Assembly: GCA_958403385.1 (NCBI GenBank)
Contig: CATXXC010000001.1
Coordinates: forward strand, 1-64,000
DNA: 64,000 bases
From: an uncultured Collinsella sp.
GTDB lineage: Bacteria; Actinomycetota; Coriobacteriia; Coriobacteriales; Coriobacteriaceae
Direction of reading: 5' to 3'
This document shows positions 52,194 to 61,893 of the stretch, one piece after another (position 1 is the first letter of the stretch; each line of letters starts with the position of its first letter). A program made the position numbers and the translations under genes. The notes beneath the pieces are model-generated. The model saw nothing but the letters and a program-made list of their open reading frames with translations. It was not told where the DNA came from and searched no databases.

Positions 52194-53960
52194 ATGGAGC
52201 AACTCATCGCCATCATCGAAAAGGGCCAGCCCTTTTTCAACGCGATCGCCCGCAACAAGTACCTCAAGGCGATCCGTGACGGTTTTATCTCCGTCATCCC
52301 CATCATCATCTTCTCGTCCATCTTCTGCTTGGTAGCCTCGGTCCCCAACATCTGGGGTTTCTACTGGCCCGATGACATCAACAACGCCCTGTGGAAGTGC
52401 TACAACTACTCCATGGGTATCCTGGCCATCGCCTGCGCTGCCACCACAGCCAAGCACTTCGCCGACGCTCAGAACCGCGATCTGCCCAAGAACAACCAGA
52501 TCAACTTCATCTCGTGCATGTGCGCGGCCATCATCGGCTTCTTGCTCCTTTCGAGCGACACCATCGCCACGGACACTGCCAGCGGCTTCAACACCACCTA
52601 CCTTGGTTCCAAAGGCCTGCTGACCGCCTTTATCGCTGCGTTTGTGACCGGCATCATCTACAAGTTCTTTATTAAGCGCAACATCACCGTCAAGATGCCC
52701 GAGCAGGTTCCGCCCAACATCTCGCAGACCTTTAAGGACATCATCCCCTTCTCCGTCTGCATCACCGTCTTTTGGGTCTTTGACATCGTCTTCCGCGCTG
52801 CTTTTGGCTTCTGCTTTGCCCAGGGCGTCATCCAGGTGTTCCAGCCCCTGTTCACCGCTGCCGACGGCTACATCGGCCTCGCTGTGATCTACGGCGCCAT
52901 GAGCCTGTTCTGGTTCGTCGGCGTCCACGGCCCCTCGATCGTCGAGCCCGCCATCGCTGCCGCTCTCGTTGCCAATATGACCGACAACCTGGCTGCGTTC
53001 CAGGCTGGCCAGCACGCTTCCGCTGTCCTGACCCAGGGTGCCCAGTACTTCGTCGTCTGCATGGGCGGCACCGGCGCCACGCTCGTCCTGGTCTTTATGT
53101 TCTGCTTCCTGGCCAAGTCTCAGGAGATGCGCGCCGTCGGTAAGGCTGCCATCGTCCCCGTCTGCTTTGCCGTCAACGAGCCGCTGCTGTTCGCCGCGCC
53201 CATCGTGCTCAACCCCGTCTTCTTTGTCCCGTTTGTCTTTGCCCCGATCGCCAACATCTGGATCCTCAAGATCTTTATCGACTTCTTGGGCATGAACGGC
53301 TTTATGTACACCCTGCCTTGGACCGTCCCCGGCCCCATCGGTACCATCATGGGCCTGGGCTTCCAGCCGCTCGCCTTTGTGATGCTCGCCCTTATCCTGG
53401 TCGTCGACTTTGTCCTGTACTATCCGTTCTTCCGTGCCTATGACGCCCAGAAGTGCGCCGAGGAGGCCGAGATCTCCCAGGAGGAGCTCGCCGCCAAGAA
53501 CGCCGAGAAGGCCGCCAAGCTCAACGATGCCTTCCAGGGCAAGGCCGACGCCAAGAGCGTTGCCGCCGGCGCTGCTGCCGAGGCCGTGAAGGCCGACGCT
53601 CCCGCCGCTGCCACCACCGAGGCTAGCGCCACCAGCGACCTTAACGGCAAGCGCGTGCTCGTGCTCTGCCAGGGCGGCGGCACTTCGGGCCTGCTCGCCA
53701 ACGCGCTGGCCAAGGCTGCCAAGGAGCGCGGCATCAATCTTGAGACCGCTGCTGAGGCCTATGGCAACCACGTCGACATGCTCCCCGACTTCGACCTGGT
53801 CGTCCTGGCCCCGCAGGCCGCAAGCTACCTGGCCGACCTGCAGAAGGACTGCGAACGCGTGGGCAACAAGTGCGTCGCCTGCCGTGGCAAGCAGTACATC
53901 GAGCTCTCCCAGAACGGCGACAAGTCTCTCGCCTTCGTAAGCGAGCAACTCTCGAAGTAA
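52194..53960 (+). CDS. lacE: PTS lactose-type EIICB permease, module A
   Basis: 588 residues. EIIC permease (1-420) followed by an Ala/Lys/Glu-rich linker and a C-terminal EIIB (about 485-585). The phosphorylated cysteine is Cys492 in VLVLCQGGGTSGLL. FWFVGVHGPSIVEPAIAA and CFAVNEPLLFAAPIVLNP are family landmarks of the EIIC active site. Start ATG 52194 with TAGGAG six bases upstream. Immediately followed by the GH1 gene, 66 bases on, across a hairpin. Lactose is the likeliest substrate because the downstream enzyme is LacG-like. Confidence 0.92.
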   Translation: MEQLIAIIEKGQPFFNAIARNKYLKAIRDGFISVIPIIIFSSIFCLVASVPNIWGFYWPDDINNALWKCYNYSMGILAIACAATTAKHFADAQNRDLPKNNQINFISCMCAAIIGFLLLSSDTIATDTASGFNTTYLGSKGLLTAFIAAFVTGIIYKFFIKRNITVKMPEQVPPNISQTFKDIIPFSVCITVFWVFDIVFRAAFGFCFAQGVIQVFQPLFTAADGYIGLAVIYGAMSLFWFVGVHGPSIVEPAIAAALVANMTDNLAAFQAGQHASAVLTQGAQYFVVCMGGTGATLVLVFMFCFLAKSQEMRAVGKAAIVPVCFAVNEPLLFAAPIVLNPVFFVPFVFAPIANIWILKIFIDFLGMNGFMYTLPWTVPGPIGTIMGLGFQPLAFVMLALILVVDFVLYYPFFRAYDAQKCAEEAEISQEELAAKNAEKAAKLNDAFQGKADAKSVAAGAAAEAVKADAPAAATTEASATSDLNGKRVLVLCQGGGTSGLLANALAKAAKERGINLETAAEAYGNHVDMLPDFDLVVLAPQAASYLADLQKDCERVGNKCVACRGKQYIELSQNGDKSLAFVSEQLSK

Positions 53961-53969
53961 GTAACGCTC

Positions 53970-54009
53970 AGGGCCAGCCGACCATCCAAGACCGGCTGGC
54001 CCTTCGATT
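53970..54009 (+). terminator. Intra-operon hairpin, module A
   Basis: Perfect 11-bp stem AGGGCCAGCCG (53970-53980) with 53993-54003, followed by a weak T-run. It likely lowers expression of the GH1 gene relative to the permease. Confidence 0.65.
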
Positions 54010-54026
54010 TAGACGATTGGATCATC

Positions 54027-55466
54027 ATGTCCGTTAACCCTGCTAGCGTCACTAACCCGCCTGCGCAGTTTCCCGAGGACTTTGTCTTTGGCGGCGCCAC
54101 TGCTGCCTACCAGGTAGAGGGCGAGACCCGCACTCACGGTAAGGGCAAAGTCGCCTGGGACGACTTCCTGGAGGCCCAGGGGCGCTTCTCCCCCGATCCC
54201 GCTTCGGACTTCTACAACCAGTACCCCGTCGATCTGGAGCTGTGCGAGGAGTTCGGCATCAACGGCATTCGCCTCTCCATCGCCTGGAGCCGCATCTTCC
54301 CCAACGGCACCGGCGAAATCAACCCCGAGGGTGTGCAGTTCTATCACGATCTCTTCGCCGAGTGCCACAAGCACCACGTTGAGCCGTTTGTCACGCTGCA
54401 TCACTTCGATACGCCGCTGCCCCTCTTTGAGAAGGGCGACTTCCTCAACCGCGAGACCATCGATGCCTTTGTGGACTTTGCCACCTTCTGCTTTAAGGAG
54501 TACGCCGACCAGGTGACCTACTGGTTCACCTTTAACGAAATCTGGGCCGACGCCTCCAACACCTACATCGAGGGCACCTTCCCCGGTGGCGTCAAGGCGC
54601 ATCTTGCCGAGGCCTTCCAGTGCGAGCACAACATGATGCTCGCCCACGCCAAGGCCGTACTGGCCTTCCACAACGGCGGTTTTAAGGGCAAAATCGGCGT
54701 CATTCAGTCGTTGGAGTTCAAGTACCCGCTCAACGAAAACGACCCCGCCGACATCAAAGCCGCCAACAACGAGCACGTGCTGCAAAACCAGTTTTTGCTC
54801 GACGCCACCTTCCGCGGCGACTACGCGCCCGACACCCTCGAGTGCGCCAACCGCCTGGCCGCCGTCTCGGGCGGCACCATCGATATCTTGGACGAGGACC
54901 TCGAGATTATGCGCGAAGCCGCGCTCTACAACGACTACCTGGGTGTTAACAACTACCAGTGCCGCTTCTTGAAGGCCTACGATGGCGAGAACGACCTGCA
55001 CCACAACGGTACGGGCGAGAAGGGCACCGGCCGCTGGCGCGTCAAGGGCATTGGCGAGCACGTGAACAAGCCCGGCATCCCCACCACCGACTGGGACTGG
55101 ATCATCTATCCCGAGGGTCTGTTCGATCTGCTCGTCTACATTAAGCAGCGCTACCCCAACTACAAGCAGATCTTCATCACCGAAAACGGCATGGGCTACA
55201 AGGACCCCTACAAGGACGGTTTTGTGGACGACCAGCCGCGCATCGACTACATCGAGCAGCACCTGCGCTGGTTGCTCAAGGCCATGGAGGTGGGTGTCAA
55301 CGTGGGCGGCTACTTCCTATGGAGCCTGCAGGATCAGTTCTCCTGGACCAATGGCTACAACAAGCGTTACGGCTTCTTCTACGTTGACTTTGAAACCCAG
55401 AAGCGCACGCCCAAGGCAAGCGCATACTGGTATAAGCACGTGGCGCAGACCCGTCGTCTGGACTAG
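54027..55466 (+). CDS. lacG: 6-phospho-beta-galactosidase (GH1), module A
   Basis: 479 residues. Hydrolyses lactose-6-phosphate to galactose-6-phosphate and glucose. Long runs agree with staphylococcal/lactococcal LacG: PASDFYNQYPVDLELCEEFG and HHVEPFVTLHHFDTP. The acid/base Glu is in WFTFNEIWAD and the nucleophile Glu in IFITENGMGYKD. Start ATG 54027, weak GGAT site upstream. Followed by a strong terminator at 55528. Galactose-6-phosphate would enter LacAB. Confidence 0.92.
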   Translation: MSVNPASVTNPPAQFPEDFVFGGATAAYQVEGETRTHGKGKVAWDDFLEAQGRFSPDPASDFYNQYPVDLELCEEFGINGIRLSIAWSRIFPNGTGEINPEGVQFYHDLFAECHKHHVEPFVTLHHFDTPLPLFEKGDFLNRETIDAFVDFATFCFKEYADQVTYWFTFNEIWADASNTYIEGTFPGGVKAHLAEAFQCEHNMMLAHAKAVLAFHNGGFKGKIGVIQSLEFKYPLNENDPADIKAANNEHVLQNQFLLDATFRGDYAPDTLECANRLAAVSGGTIDILDEDLEIMREAALYNDYLGVNNYQCRFLKAYDGENDLHHNGTGEKGTGRWRVKGIGEHVNKPGIPTTDWDWIIYPEGLFDLLVYIKQRYPNYKQIFITENGMGYKDPYKDGFVDDQPRIDYIEQHLRWLLKAMEVGVNVGGYFLWSLQDQFSWTNGYNKRYGFFYVDFETQKRTPKASAYWYKHVAQTRRLD

Positions 55467-55527
55467 CGGCTTGCGACAAGCGGTTGGCGGAATTGCACCG
55501 CCCACATAACCTGTCCCCATTTCTCAG

Positions 55528-55570
55528 CCGGGGGCGGCACGTCACACGGCGCGCCGCCCCCGGCCTTTTT
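55528..55570 (+). terminator. Terminator of lac module A
   Basis: Perfect 12-bp stem GCCGGGGGCGGC (55528-55539) with 55553-55564, then CTTTTT. Confidence 0.88.
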
Positions 55571-55584
55571 GGGCGGTTCGGGGT

Positions 55585-55734
55585 CTGTTTGTCTCGATCT
55601 GTAACATCTAGCCGAGTTTTTTGGTCCTAGCTGTTACAGATTGAGACGAACAGGATTGCTCTTTCCGAAGAATCTAAATCTGTAACACGTAGCCCGCTTT
55701 TGACCGTCTACCTGTTACAAATCGAGACAAACGG
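55585..55734. repeat. Paired TGTAAC/GTTACA hairpins, locus 2
   Basis: Units 55585-55653 and 55672-55734. The left TGTAAC words are at 55600 and 55681, 81 bases apart. Lies between convergent lacG (module A) and the LacI gene of module B. Confidence 0.82.
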
Positions 55735-55742
55735 AGTAGGAC

Positions 55743-56771
55743 CTAACCCCGCATGTCCCTAACAGTCGAGCGTTCGACCAGCGTACTCGGCACATGAATC
55801 GCCTCGATAGACGAGCTCTCTCCAATCGCCGCCTCAAACGCAAGCTTACCGACACCGCGCAAATCAAATCGCAGCGTCGTCAGTCGATTGTGAGGAACAA
55901 GTCCCTCGAGTGCGTCGTCGATACCAACCACGCTCACGTCGTCGGGCACGGACAGGCCCGCGTTCTCGAGCGCGGCGATAACGCCCAGCGCCATCTGGTC
56001 ATTTGCCGCAAGCACGGCAGTCGGCGCCTGCGACCCGCCGGCAAGCACCTCGGCCGCAATCCGCTCGCCCATGGCGTACCCACTGTCCGCACTCCAATCG
56101 CCACGCAGCATCGGAGCGGCATCGACATGAGCACGACCCAGCGTATCGCGCCAACCGGCCTCACGAAAACGCGAGGAAATCGAGTTTTCCGGACCCGCCA
56201 CAAACCGCATATTCGAGTGACCATGTTCCAGCAGATAATTGGTCAACAGCTCGCACGAACCATACTGGTCGGAGTCGATCGTCGTGCAGCGCGGATGCGC
56301 ATACATGGACAGGATGACCGTTCGCACTCCCGGCTGGGGAACAAACTCCTCAAAATCGGGAGCCATGCGGTTCATGTTGAGAATCATGCCGTCGACGGGT
56401 CGCTCGACCATGCGGCGCGAGGCATCGGCAAGTGTATAGGGCTTGTCGCCGCCCATCTCGATCATAGTGACGGCAAAATCGTGCTCGCGCGCCGCTTGCA
56501 TGATACCCTCGAGCGTCGCCAGGTTACCGACACGTGTGATGTTGTACATGCACAGGCCAATAGAACGATACGACCCGCCGCGCAACGCCGCTCCAGCAAA
56601 ATTGGGACGAAAGCCCAGCTCTTCCATGGCGGCCAGCACACGCTTGCGCGTCTTTTCCGTCACGTTGGGCACACCGTTGACCACGCGAGACACAGTCTGG
56701 CGGCTCACGCCAGCGAGCGCCGCAACCTCTGCCGCGCTCGCCGAATGACCATTCCTTGTCTGCTGAGCCAT
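55743..56771 (-). CDS. LacI family regulator, lac module B
   Basis: 342 residues from ATG 56769-56771 (MAQQTRNGHS). A GTG three codons upstream (56780) is an alternative with AGG five bases before it. HTH ASAAEVAALAGVSRQTVSRV, effector domain with VDGMILNMNRM and AVLAANDQMALGV. Divergent from the GH1 gene; two ATGTTMACGTGCTCATT operators lie between. The regulator gene ends right after the paired hairpins at 55585-55734. Confidence 0.85.
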   Translation of the reverse strand: MAQQTRNGHSASAAEVAALAGVSRQTVSRVVNGVPNVTEKTRKRVLAAMEELGFRPNFAGAALRGGSYRSIGLCMYNITRVGNLATLEGIMQAAREHDFAVTMIEMGGDKPYTLADASRRMVERPVDGMILNMNRMAPDFEEFVPQPGVRTVILSMYAHPRCTTIDSDQYGSCELLTNYLLEHGHSNMRFVAGPENSISSRFREAGWRDTLGRAHVDAAPMLRGDWSADSGYAMGERIAAEVLAGGSQAPTAVLAANDQMALGVIAALENAGLSVPDDVSVVGIDDALEGLVPHNRLTTLRFDLRGVGKLAFEAAIGESSSIEAIHVPSTLVERSTVRDMRG

Positions 56772-56893
56772 GCCTTCCACGCTAACCTGCTTCCCAACTA
56801 TTCCCCGCGCCCATGGCGCATCGTACATACATCGATAACGTGCTCATGATACCCGAGCCATATACCACAACATGAAAACTTCTGTCAATCAAA

Positions 56894-56924
56894 ACCGCTT
56901 ACCGAACAAATACAACCGTTCGCG
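56894..56924 (+). promoter_or_regulatory. 21-bp-spaced direct repeat (LytTR-like), module B
   Basis: ACCGCTTACC at 56894-56903 and ACCGTTCGCG at 56915-56924, 21 bases apart, upstream of the LacI operators. Confidence 0.65.
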
Positions 56925-56962
56925 GCTGTTTGAAGTTGTTTTGTTTCTATACATCCCAGCCG

Positions 56963-57003
56963 GATGTTAACGTGCTCATTGTCAAATGTTCACGTGCTCA
57001 TTT
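56963..57003. promoter_or_regulatory. Tandem LacI operators, module B
   Basis: GATGTTAACGTGCTCATTG at 56963-56981 and AAATGTTCACGTGCTCATTT at 56984-57003, 21 bases apart, in the same orientation, about 110-150 bases upstream of the GH1 start. Confidence 0.72.
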
Positions 57004-57115
57004 TGGTTCTAATCATTTTAAGATAGTGTTTATCGGGCTTTTTCACCGCTGAACGCTAACCAGGGAGCCTCCTGAGCGCAAACGCACAATATCGAACAGC
57101 GAGACGAGAGGGTGT

Positions 57116-58564
57116 ATGCATATGTCTTTGCTAAACCGCGTACAGCAGCTGCCGAAGGGCTTTGTTTGGGGCGCCGCAACCGCCGCGTACCAAACGGAAG
57201 GTTCCACGAAGGTGGCAGGCAAGGGTAAGACCATGTGGGACGATTACCTTGTCGCCCAGGGTCGCTTTTTGCCCGACCCGGCCAGTGATTTCTACAACCG
57301 CTACGAGGAGGATATCCGCCTTTCTGCCGAGCATGGACTCAACGCCATCCGTGTGTCCATCGCCTGGACCCGCATCTTCCCCAACGGCGACGATGCCGAG
57401 CCCCTCGCCGAGGGCGTTAAGCACTACCACGAGCTGTTCGCCTGCTGCAAAAAGTATGGCGTCGAGCCCTATGTGTCCCTGCATCACTTTGACTCCCCCG
57501 CCGCCCTGTTCAACCAGGGCGACTGGCTCAACCGCAAGACCGTCGACGCCTATGTGCGCTATGCCGAGTTCTGCTTCCGCGAGTTCCGCGAGGTCAAGAA
57601 TTGGTTCACCATCAACGAGCTCATCAGCCTCTCGCACTCCCAATACATCCAAGGCAACTTCCCGCCCAACCATCACTTTGATGTGACGAGCGGCATCCAG
57701 AGCCAGCACAACGAGCTCGTTGCCCACGCCCGCGCCGTCAACCTGTATAAGGATTTTGACGAGACCGAGCACCTGGGCGGACGCATTGGCATGGTCAACG
57801 TCCTGACGCCGGCATATCCTGCCACAGACTCGCCCGCCGACCAGCACGCCGCCGACCTGTACAACGCCTTCTACACCGACTTCATCATGGACGGCGCCTT
57901 CCTGGGTCACTACTCCGCGCGCACCCTCTCACTCATCAACGAGATTCTGCGTGCCAACAACGCCACGCTTACGGTTGAGGACAGCGACATGGAGGAGCTC
58001 GCCAAGGCGGCGCCCCGCAACGATATGTTCGGCCTCAACTACTATCAGTCGGCGTTTATCGCCGCCTACGATGGCGAGTCCACCAACAGCTTTAACGGCA
58101 CCGGAGACAAGGGCACCTCGTGCTTTAAGTTTAAGGGCGTCGGGCAGCAGGTCGATATGCCGGGTATCCCCACCACCGACTGGGATTGGCTCATCTACCC
58201 GCAAGGCCTCTACGACACGCTCAAGCACATCAGCGCCACCTATCCCAACCTCCCCGTCATCTATATCACCGAAAACGGCCTGGGCCACAAGGACCCCGAG
58301 CCCGGCGCAAACGGCATCGTCACCGATCCCGAGCGCATCGACTTTGTCGACCAGCACATGGAGAAGGTGCTCCGGGCGCGCGCCGAGGGCGTCGACGTCC
58401 AGGGCTACTTTATCTGGAGCCTGCAGGACCAGTTCTCGTGGGCCAACGGCTATAACAAGCGCTACGGCCTGTTCTACATCGACTTCGACACGCAAAAACG
58501 CTACATCAAGCAGTCGGCACTCTGGTACAAGGAGCTCGCCGACACTATGGCGGACGCGCAGTAG
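57116..58564 (+). CDS. 6-phospho-beta-glycosidase (GH1), module B
   Basis: 482 residues. Same family as LacG but clearly different in sequence (for example NWFTINELISLSHSQYIQGN). Acid/base Glu in FTINELIS, nucleophile Glu in VIYITENGLGHKD. PASDFYNRYEEDIRLSAEHG aligns with the LacG phosphate-site region. It could be a second 6-phospho-beta-galactosidase or act on beta-glucosides. Start ATG 57116 with GAGAGGG upstream; an ATG two codons on is possible. In this module the GH1 gene precedes the permease, the reverse of modules A and C. Confidence 0.88.
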   Translation: MHMSLLNRVQQLPKGFVWGAATAAYQTEGSTKVAGKGKTMWDDYLVAQGRFLPDPASDFYNRYEEDIRLSAEHGLNAIRVSIAWTRIFPNGDDAEPLAEGVKHYHELFACCKKYGVEPYVSLHHFDSPAALFNQGDWLNRKTVDAYVRYAEFCFREFREVKNWFTINELISLSHSQYIQGNFPPNHHFDVTSGIQSQHNELVAHARAVNLYKDFDETEHLGGRIGMVNVLTPAYPATDSPADQHAADLYNAFYTDFIMDGAFLGHYSARTLSLINEILRANNATLTVEDSDMEELAKAAPRNDMFGLNYYQSAFIAAYDGESTNSFNGTGDKGTSCFKFKGVGQQVDMPGIPTTDWDWLIYPQGLYDTLKHISATYPNLPVIYITENGLGHKDPEPGANGIVTDPERIDFVDQHMEKVLRARAEGVDVQGYFIWSLQDQFSWANGYNKRYGLFYIDFDTQKRYIKQSALWYKELADTMADAQ

Positions 58565-58585
58565 CGCATCGCCTCGCTTTCTCCC

Positions 58586-58632
58586 GAGAGGGGAGCGACC
58601 CTATGCGATACAAACCCAGCCGCTCCCCTCTC
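58586..58632 (+). terminator. Intra-operon hairpin, module B
   Basis: Perfect 12-bp stem GAGAGGGGAGCG (58586-58597) with 58621-58632 and a 23-base loop; no T-run. Probably partial termination or RNA stability between GH1 and EIICB. Confidence 0.6.
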
Positions 58633-58740
58633 TCCCCCTGGGACCGACCCCGCCTGCACCCGGGCTTTTAGCAAGCGGGAGACCATATAGGTTTTCAACG
58701 TCCATGCCATTAAGATTTCATGCAAAGAGGAGCGTGAACT

Positions 58741-60501
58741 ATGGAATCGATCGTTAAGTTCTTGGAGAAAGGTCAGCCGTACTTCGACAAGGTCTCTAAG
58801 AACATCTACCTTCAGGCCATTAAAGACGGCTTTTTGGCAGCAATGCCCATCATCCTGTCTTCTTCTGTCTTCCTGCTTATTTCGACCCTGCCGGGCGTTG
58901 TCGCCACGGTCGGCGGCTTTACGCTGCCCGACTGGTGGAACGTCGACGTCGTGAACTTCTGCAACAAGGTTTACAACTTCACGATGGGCGTCGTGGGCAT
59001 CATGGTCGCCGGCACCACCGCAAGCGCGCTGACCGGCTCCAAGAACCGCCGCATGCCTGCCGGCAAGGCCATCAACGCCACGAGCACCATGGTCGCCGCC
59101 ATGTGCGCTATGCTCATCTTGGCCGTTACCCAGACGAGTGCCAAGATCGACGGCGCCGATGTCTCGGTGTTCTTTACCGACAACATGGGCACCAAGGGCC
59201 TACTGAGCTCCTTTGTCGCCGCATTTGCCACGGTCAACATCTATGCCTTCTGCATTAAGCGAGACATCACCATCAAGCTGCCCAAAGAAGTCCCCGGCGC
59301 CATCGCCCAGAACTTCCGCGACATCTTCGCCTTCAGCTTCTCCATCCTGTTTGTCGCCGTCATCGACGTTATCTGCCGCACCTGCTTGGCCGTCCCGTTT
59401 GCCAACGTCATCTCCACGCTGGTGAGCCCGCTGTTCGCCGCTGCCGATTCCTACGCCGGCCTCGCCCTCATCTGGTTCATGATCCCGCTGTTCTGGTTCA
59501 TGGGCATCCACGGCCCCTCGGTCGTTAAGCCTGCCCTCAACGCCGCGCTGTTTGGCAACATCACCACCAACCTCGCCACGCTGCAGGCCGGCGGTCACCC
59601 CGCCCTCGCCCTGACCGAGAACTTCGGTAACTACATCGGCGAACTCGGCGGCACCGGCGCCACGTTCATTGTCCCGATCATCTTCCTGCTCTTTATGCGC
59701 TCCAAGCAGCTCAAGGCCGTCGGCAAAGCCTCTGTCGTACCCGTGATGTTCGCCGTCAACGAGCCGCTGCTGTTCGCCGCGCCCATCATCCTCAACCCGT
59801 ACTTCCTGATCCCGTTCCTGTTTGCCCCCGTGGCCAACGTCCTCATTGGTAAGTTCTTCATCGACTTTTTGGGCATGAACGGCTTTATCTATGCCATGCC
59901 GTGGGCACTCCCCGGACCGATCGGCACCTTCATCGACACCAACTTCCAGCCGATCTCTCTGGTCCTGGTTGTCGTCCTGCTGGTCGTTGACTTCTTGATC
60001 TACTACCCGTTCTGCAAGGCCTACGACAACGTCCTGTGCAAGCAGGAGGCCGAGACCCTGGCCGAAGAAGAGGCCGAGGAGACCAAGGCCGTCAAGACCG
60101 CTGCCGCCCCCGCCGTTGAGGCTCCTGTTGTCGAGACCGCTTCTGCCACCGAGGCCTCCGCAGCTCCGTCCGCCCTTAAGGGCAAGGATCTGAGGGTTCT
60201 GGTTCTGTGCGCTGGCGCCGGCACCTCTGCACTGCTCGCCAACGCGCTTAAGGAAGGCGCCGACGAGCTGGGCATCGACATTACCGCCAACGCCGGTGCC
60301 TACGGCAGCCACTACGCCATCATGGACCAGTACAACGTCATCGTCCTGGCTCCGCAGGTTCGCACCTATTACAACGAGATGAAGGCCGACACCGACCGCC
60401 TGGGCATCACGCTGCTGTCGCCCAAGGGCAAACAGTACATCGACCTCACTAAGGATCCCAAGGGTGCCGTCGCCTGGATCGAGGAAAACCTCAAGGCATA
60501 A
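58741..60501 (+). CDS. PTS lactose-type EIICB permease, module B
   Basis: 586 residues. EIIC (1-425), linker rich in Ala/Glu/Thr/Pro, EIIB with Cys490 in VLVLCAGAGTSALL. EIIC landmarks FWFMGIHGPSVVKPALNA and FAVNEPLLFAAPIILNP. Closer in sequence to the module C permease (IYLQAIKDGF, NKVYNFTMGVVGIMVAGTTA) than to module A. Start ATG 58741 with AGAGGAG about eight bases upstream. Like the others it lacks EIIA. Substrate uncertain. Confidence 0.91.
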   Translation: MESIVKFLEKGQPYFDKVSKNIYLQAIKDGFLAAMPIILSSSVFLLISTLPGVVATVGGFTLPDWWNVDVVNFCNKVYNFTMGVVGIMVAGTTASALTGSKNRRMPAGKAINATSTMVAAMCAMLILAVTQTSAKIDGADVSVFFTDNMGTKGLLSSFVAAFATVNIYAFCIKRDITIKLPKEVPGAIAQNFRDIFAFSFSILFVAVIDVICRTCLAVPFANVISTLVSPLFAAADSYAGLALIWFMIPLFWFMGIHGPSVVKPALNAALFGNITTNLATLQAGGHPALALTENFGNYIGELGGTGATFIVPIIFLLFMRSKQLKAVGKASVVPVMFAVNEPLLFAAPIILNPYFLIPFLFAPVANVLIGKFFIDFLGMNGFIYAMPWALPGPIGTFIDTNFQPISLVLVVVLLVVDFLIYYPFCKAYDNVLCKQEAETLAEEEAEETKAVKTAAAPAVEAPVVETASATEASAAPSALKGKDLRVLVLCAGAGTSALLANALKEGADELGIDITANAGAYGSHYAIMDQYNVIVLAPQVRTYYNEMKADTDRLGITLLSPKGKQYIDLTKDPKGAVAWIEENLKA

Positions 60502-60532
60502 GACGCTGACGCCACCTGCCGCTCGCAGACAA

Positions 60533-60573
60533 AAAATGGCCCGTGCATCGATGCGTGATGCGCGGGCCATTTT
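60533..60573 (+). terminator. Terminator of lac module B
   Basis: AAAATGGCCCG (60533-60543) with CGGGCCATTTT (60563-60573), and further pairing inside; T-run at the end. Confidence 0.85.
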
Positions 60574-60594
60574 GTTTAGACCGCACCCGCCCTC

Positions 60595-60742
60595 CTGTTC
60601 ATCTCAATCTGTAACATCTAGCCGAGTTTTTGGATCCTAGCTGTTACAGATCGAGACAAACAGAACGCCCGAGCAGAAATATCTCAATCTGTAATATTTA
60701 GCTGAGTTTTTCGGTCCTAACTGTTACAGATTGAGACGAACG
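60595..60742. repeat. Paired TGTAAC/GTTACA hairpins, locus 3
   Basis: Units 60595-60663 and 60679-60742. Left words TGTAAC at 60610 and TGTAAT at 60690, 80 bases apart. The loop sequence TAGCCGAGTTTTTGG is nearly the same as at locus 2. Again between convergent genes. Confidence 0.82.
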
Positions 60743-60754
60743 GGCCGAAAAACC

Positions 60755-61765
60755 CTACGCCCGCAGGTCCTTTACGCTGGAACGTTCGACCAACACGCCC
60801 GAGACGAGCGTACGGCTTCTGGAGCTCGGAGCTTCTAGGCCCGCAACGACCTCGTTGAGCGCACGGACGCCCAGCTCGCGGTGGCGAAACTTCACCGACG
60901 TCAGAATCGAGTTGGGAATCGTCTTGTAAAGCTCGTCATCAAAGCCGATCACGGACACATCATCGGGCACACTCAGACCCTTGTCACGTAGAGCCATCAT
61001 CACGCCGTTTGCCATGCAGTCGTTAGCAGCGAGGACCGCCGTGCAATCGGGTTTATCGGCAAGCACAAGGCCAGCGGCATAGCCACTATCCGCATTCCAA
61101 TCGCCTTGCAGAGGCTCGGGCGGCTCAATGCCACGCGCCTCGAGCGCCGCTCGCCAGCCTTTCATTCGGCACTGGCTCGACAGCGACTCTTTCTTACCCG
61201 AAACGAAGTACACGTTCTTGTGCCCGTGGTTCAAGAAGTACTCGCACGCCATGCGCGCGCCGCCCTCTTGATCGTCACTGACGGTGGAGCAGGTAGGATG
61301 TTCCATTGGTGTGATAATCACCGTCTTGAGGTCTTTCGGCGCCTCAAAGGTATCAAAGTCATCGACCATCTGACGCAGGTTGAAGATCATGCCATCAACA
61401 GGCAGCTGCGACATCCTGCGCGCCGCATCGGCAAGGGTCATCTTCTCCCCAGCGCGCTTTTTGATCATCGTGAGAGCAAAGCCTCGCTCTTCGGCGGCAT
61501 CGGCGATACCGTCAATCATGTCCACGGCGCCGCCCGACAAGTGAAACATCACCACGCCGATGCACCCGTAACGGCCCAACTTGAGTGAACGCGCGGCAAA
61601 GTTGGTTCGAAACCCGAGCGCCTCCATGGCCGCATGGACCTTATCGCGCGTCGACTCTCGCACGCTATCAGGCTCGTTGATCACGCGCGACACCGTCTTG
61701 AGAGAAACACCCGCGGCAACTGCCACATCGTTCATTGAGACATTTTTCTTGTCCATCGTTGCCAC
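60755..61765 (-). CDS. LacI family regulator, lac module C
   Basis: 336 residues from GTG 61763-61765, which has GGAG five bases upstream; the ATG three codons on (MDKKNVSMND) is too far from it. HTH VSMNDVAVAAGVSLKTVSRV, hinge NFAARSLKLGRYGCIG, effector domain with VDGMIFNLRQM and AVLAANDCMANGV. Divergent from the module C EIICB, with ATGTCTTACGTTGTCAT and ATGACAACGTTGTCAT operators between. Confidence 0.86.
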   Translation of the reverse strand: MATMDKKNVSMNDVAVAAGVSLKTVSRVINEPDSVRESTRDKVHAAMEALGFRTNFAARSLKLGRYGCIGVVMFHLSGGAVDMIDGIADAAEERGFALTMIKKRAGEKMTLADAARRMSQLPVDGMIFNLRQMVDDFDTFEAPKDLKTVIITPMEHPTCSTVSDDQEGGARMACEYFLNHGHKNVYFVSGKKESLSSQCRMKGWRAALEARGIEPPEPLQGDWNADSGYAAGLVLADKPDCTAVLAANDCMANGVMMALRDKGLSVPDDVSVIGFDDELYKTIPNSILTSVKFRHRELGVRALNEVVAGLEAPSSRSRTLVSGVLVERSSVKDLRA

Positions 61766-61838
61766 TACTTCTCCAGTCGGTTTTGCATCGCTTGTTTTTT
61801 GTGTTCTAGCATACACTACCTGCCCAACTGACAAATCA

Positions 61839-61869
61839 GCCGTTTATCGGACAATATCGACCGTTCACC
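61839..61869 (+). promoter_or_regulatory. 21-bp-spaced direct repeat (LytTR-like), module C
   Basis: GCCGTTTATC at 61839-61848 and ACCGTTCACC at 61860-61869, 21 bases apart, upstream of the LacI operators. Confidence 0.6.
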
Positions 61870-61893
61870 CGTAAATCCTTGTTGCTCTTCCAA

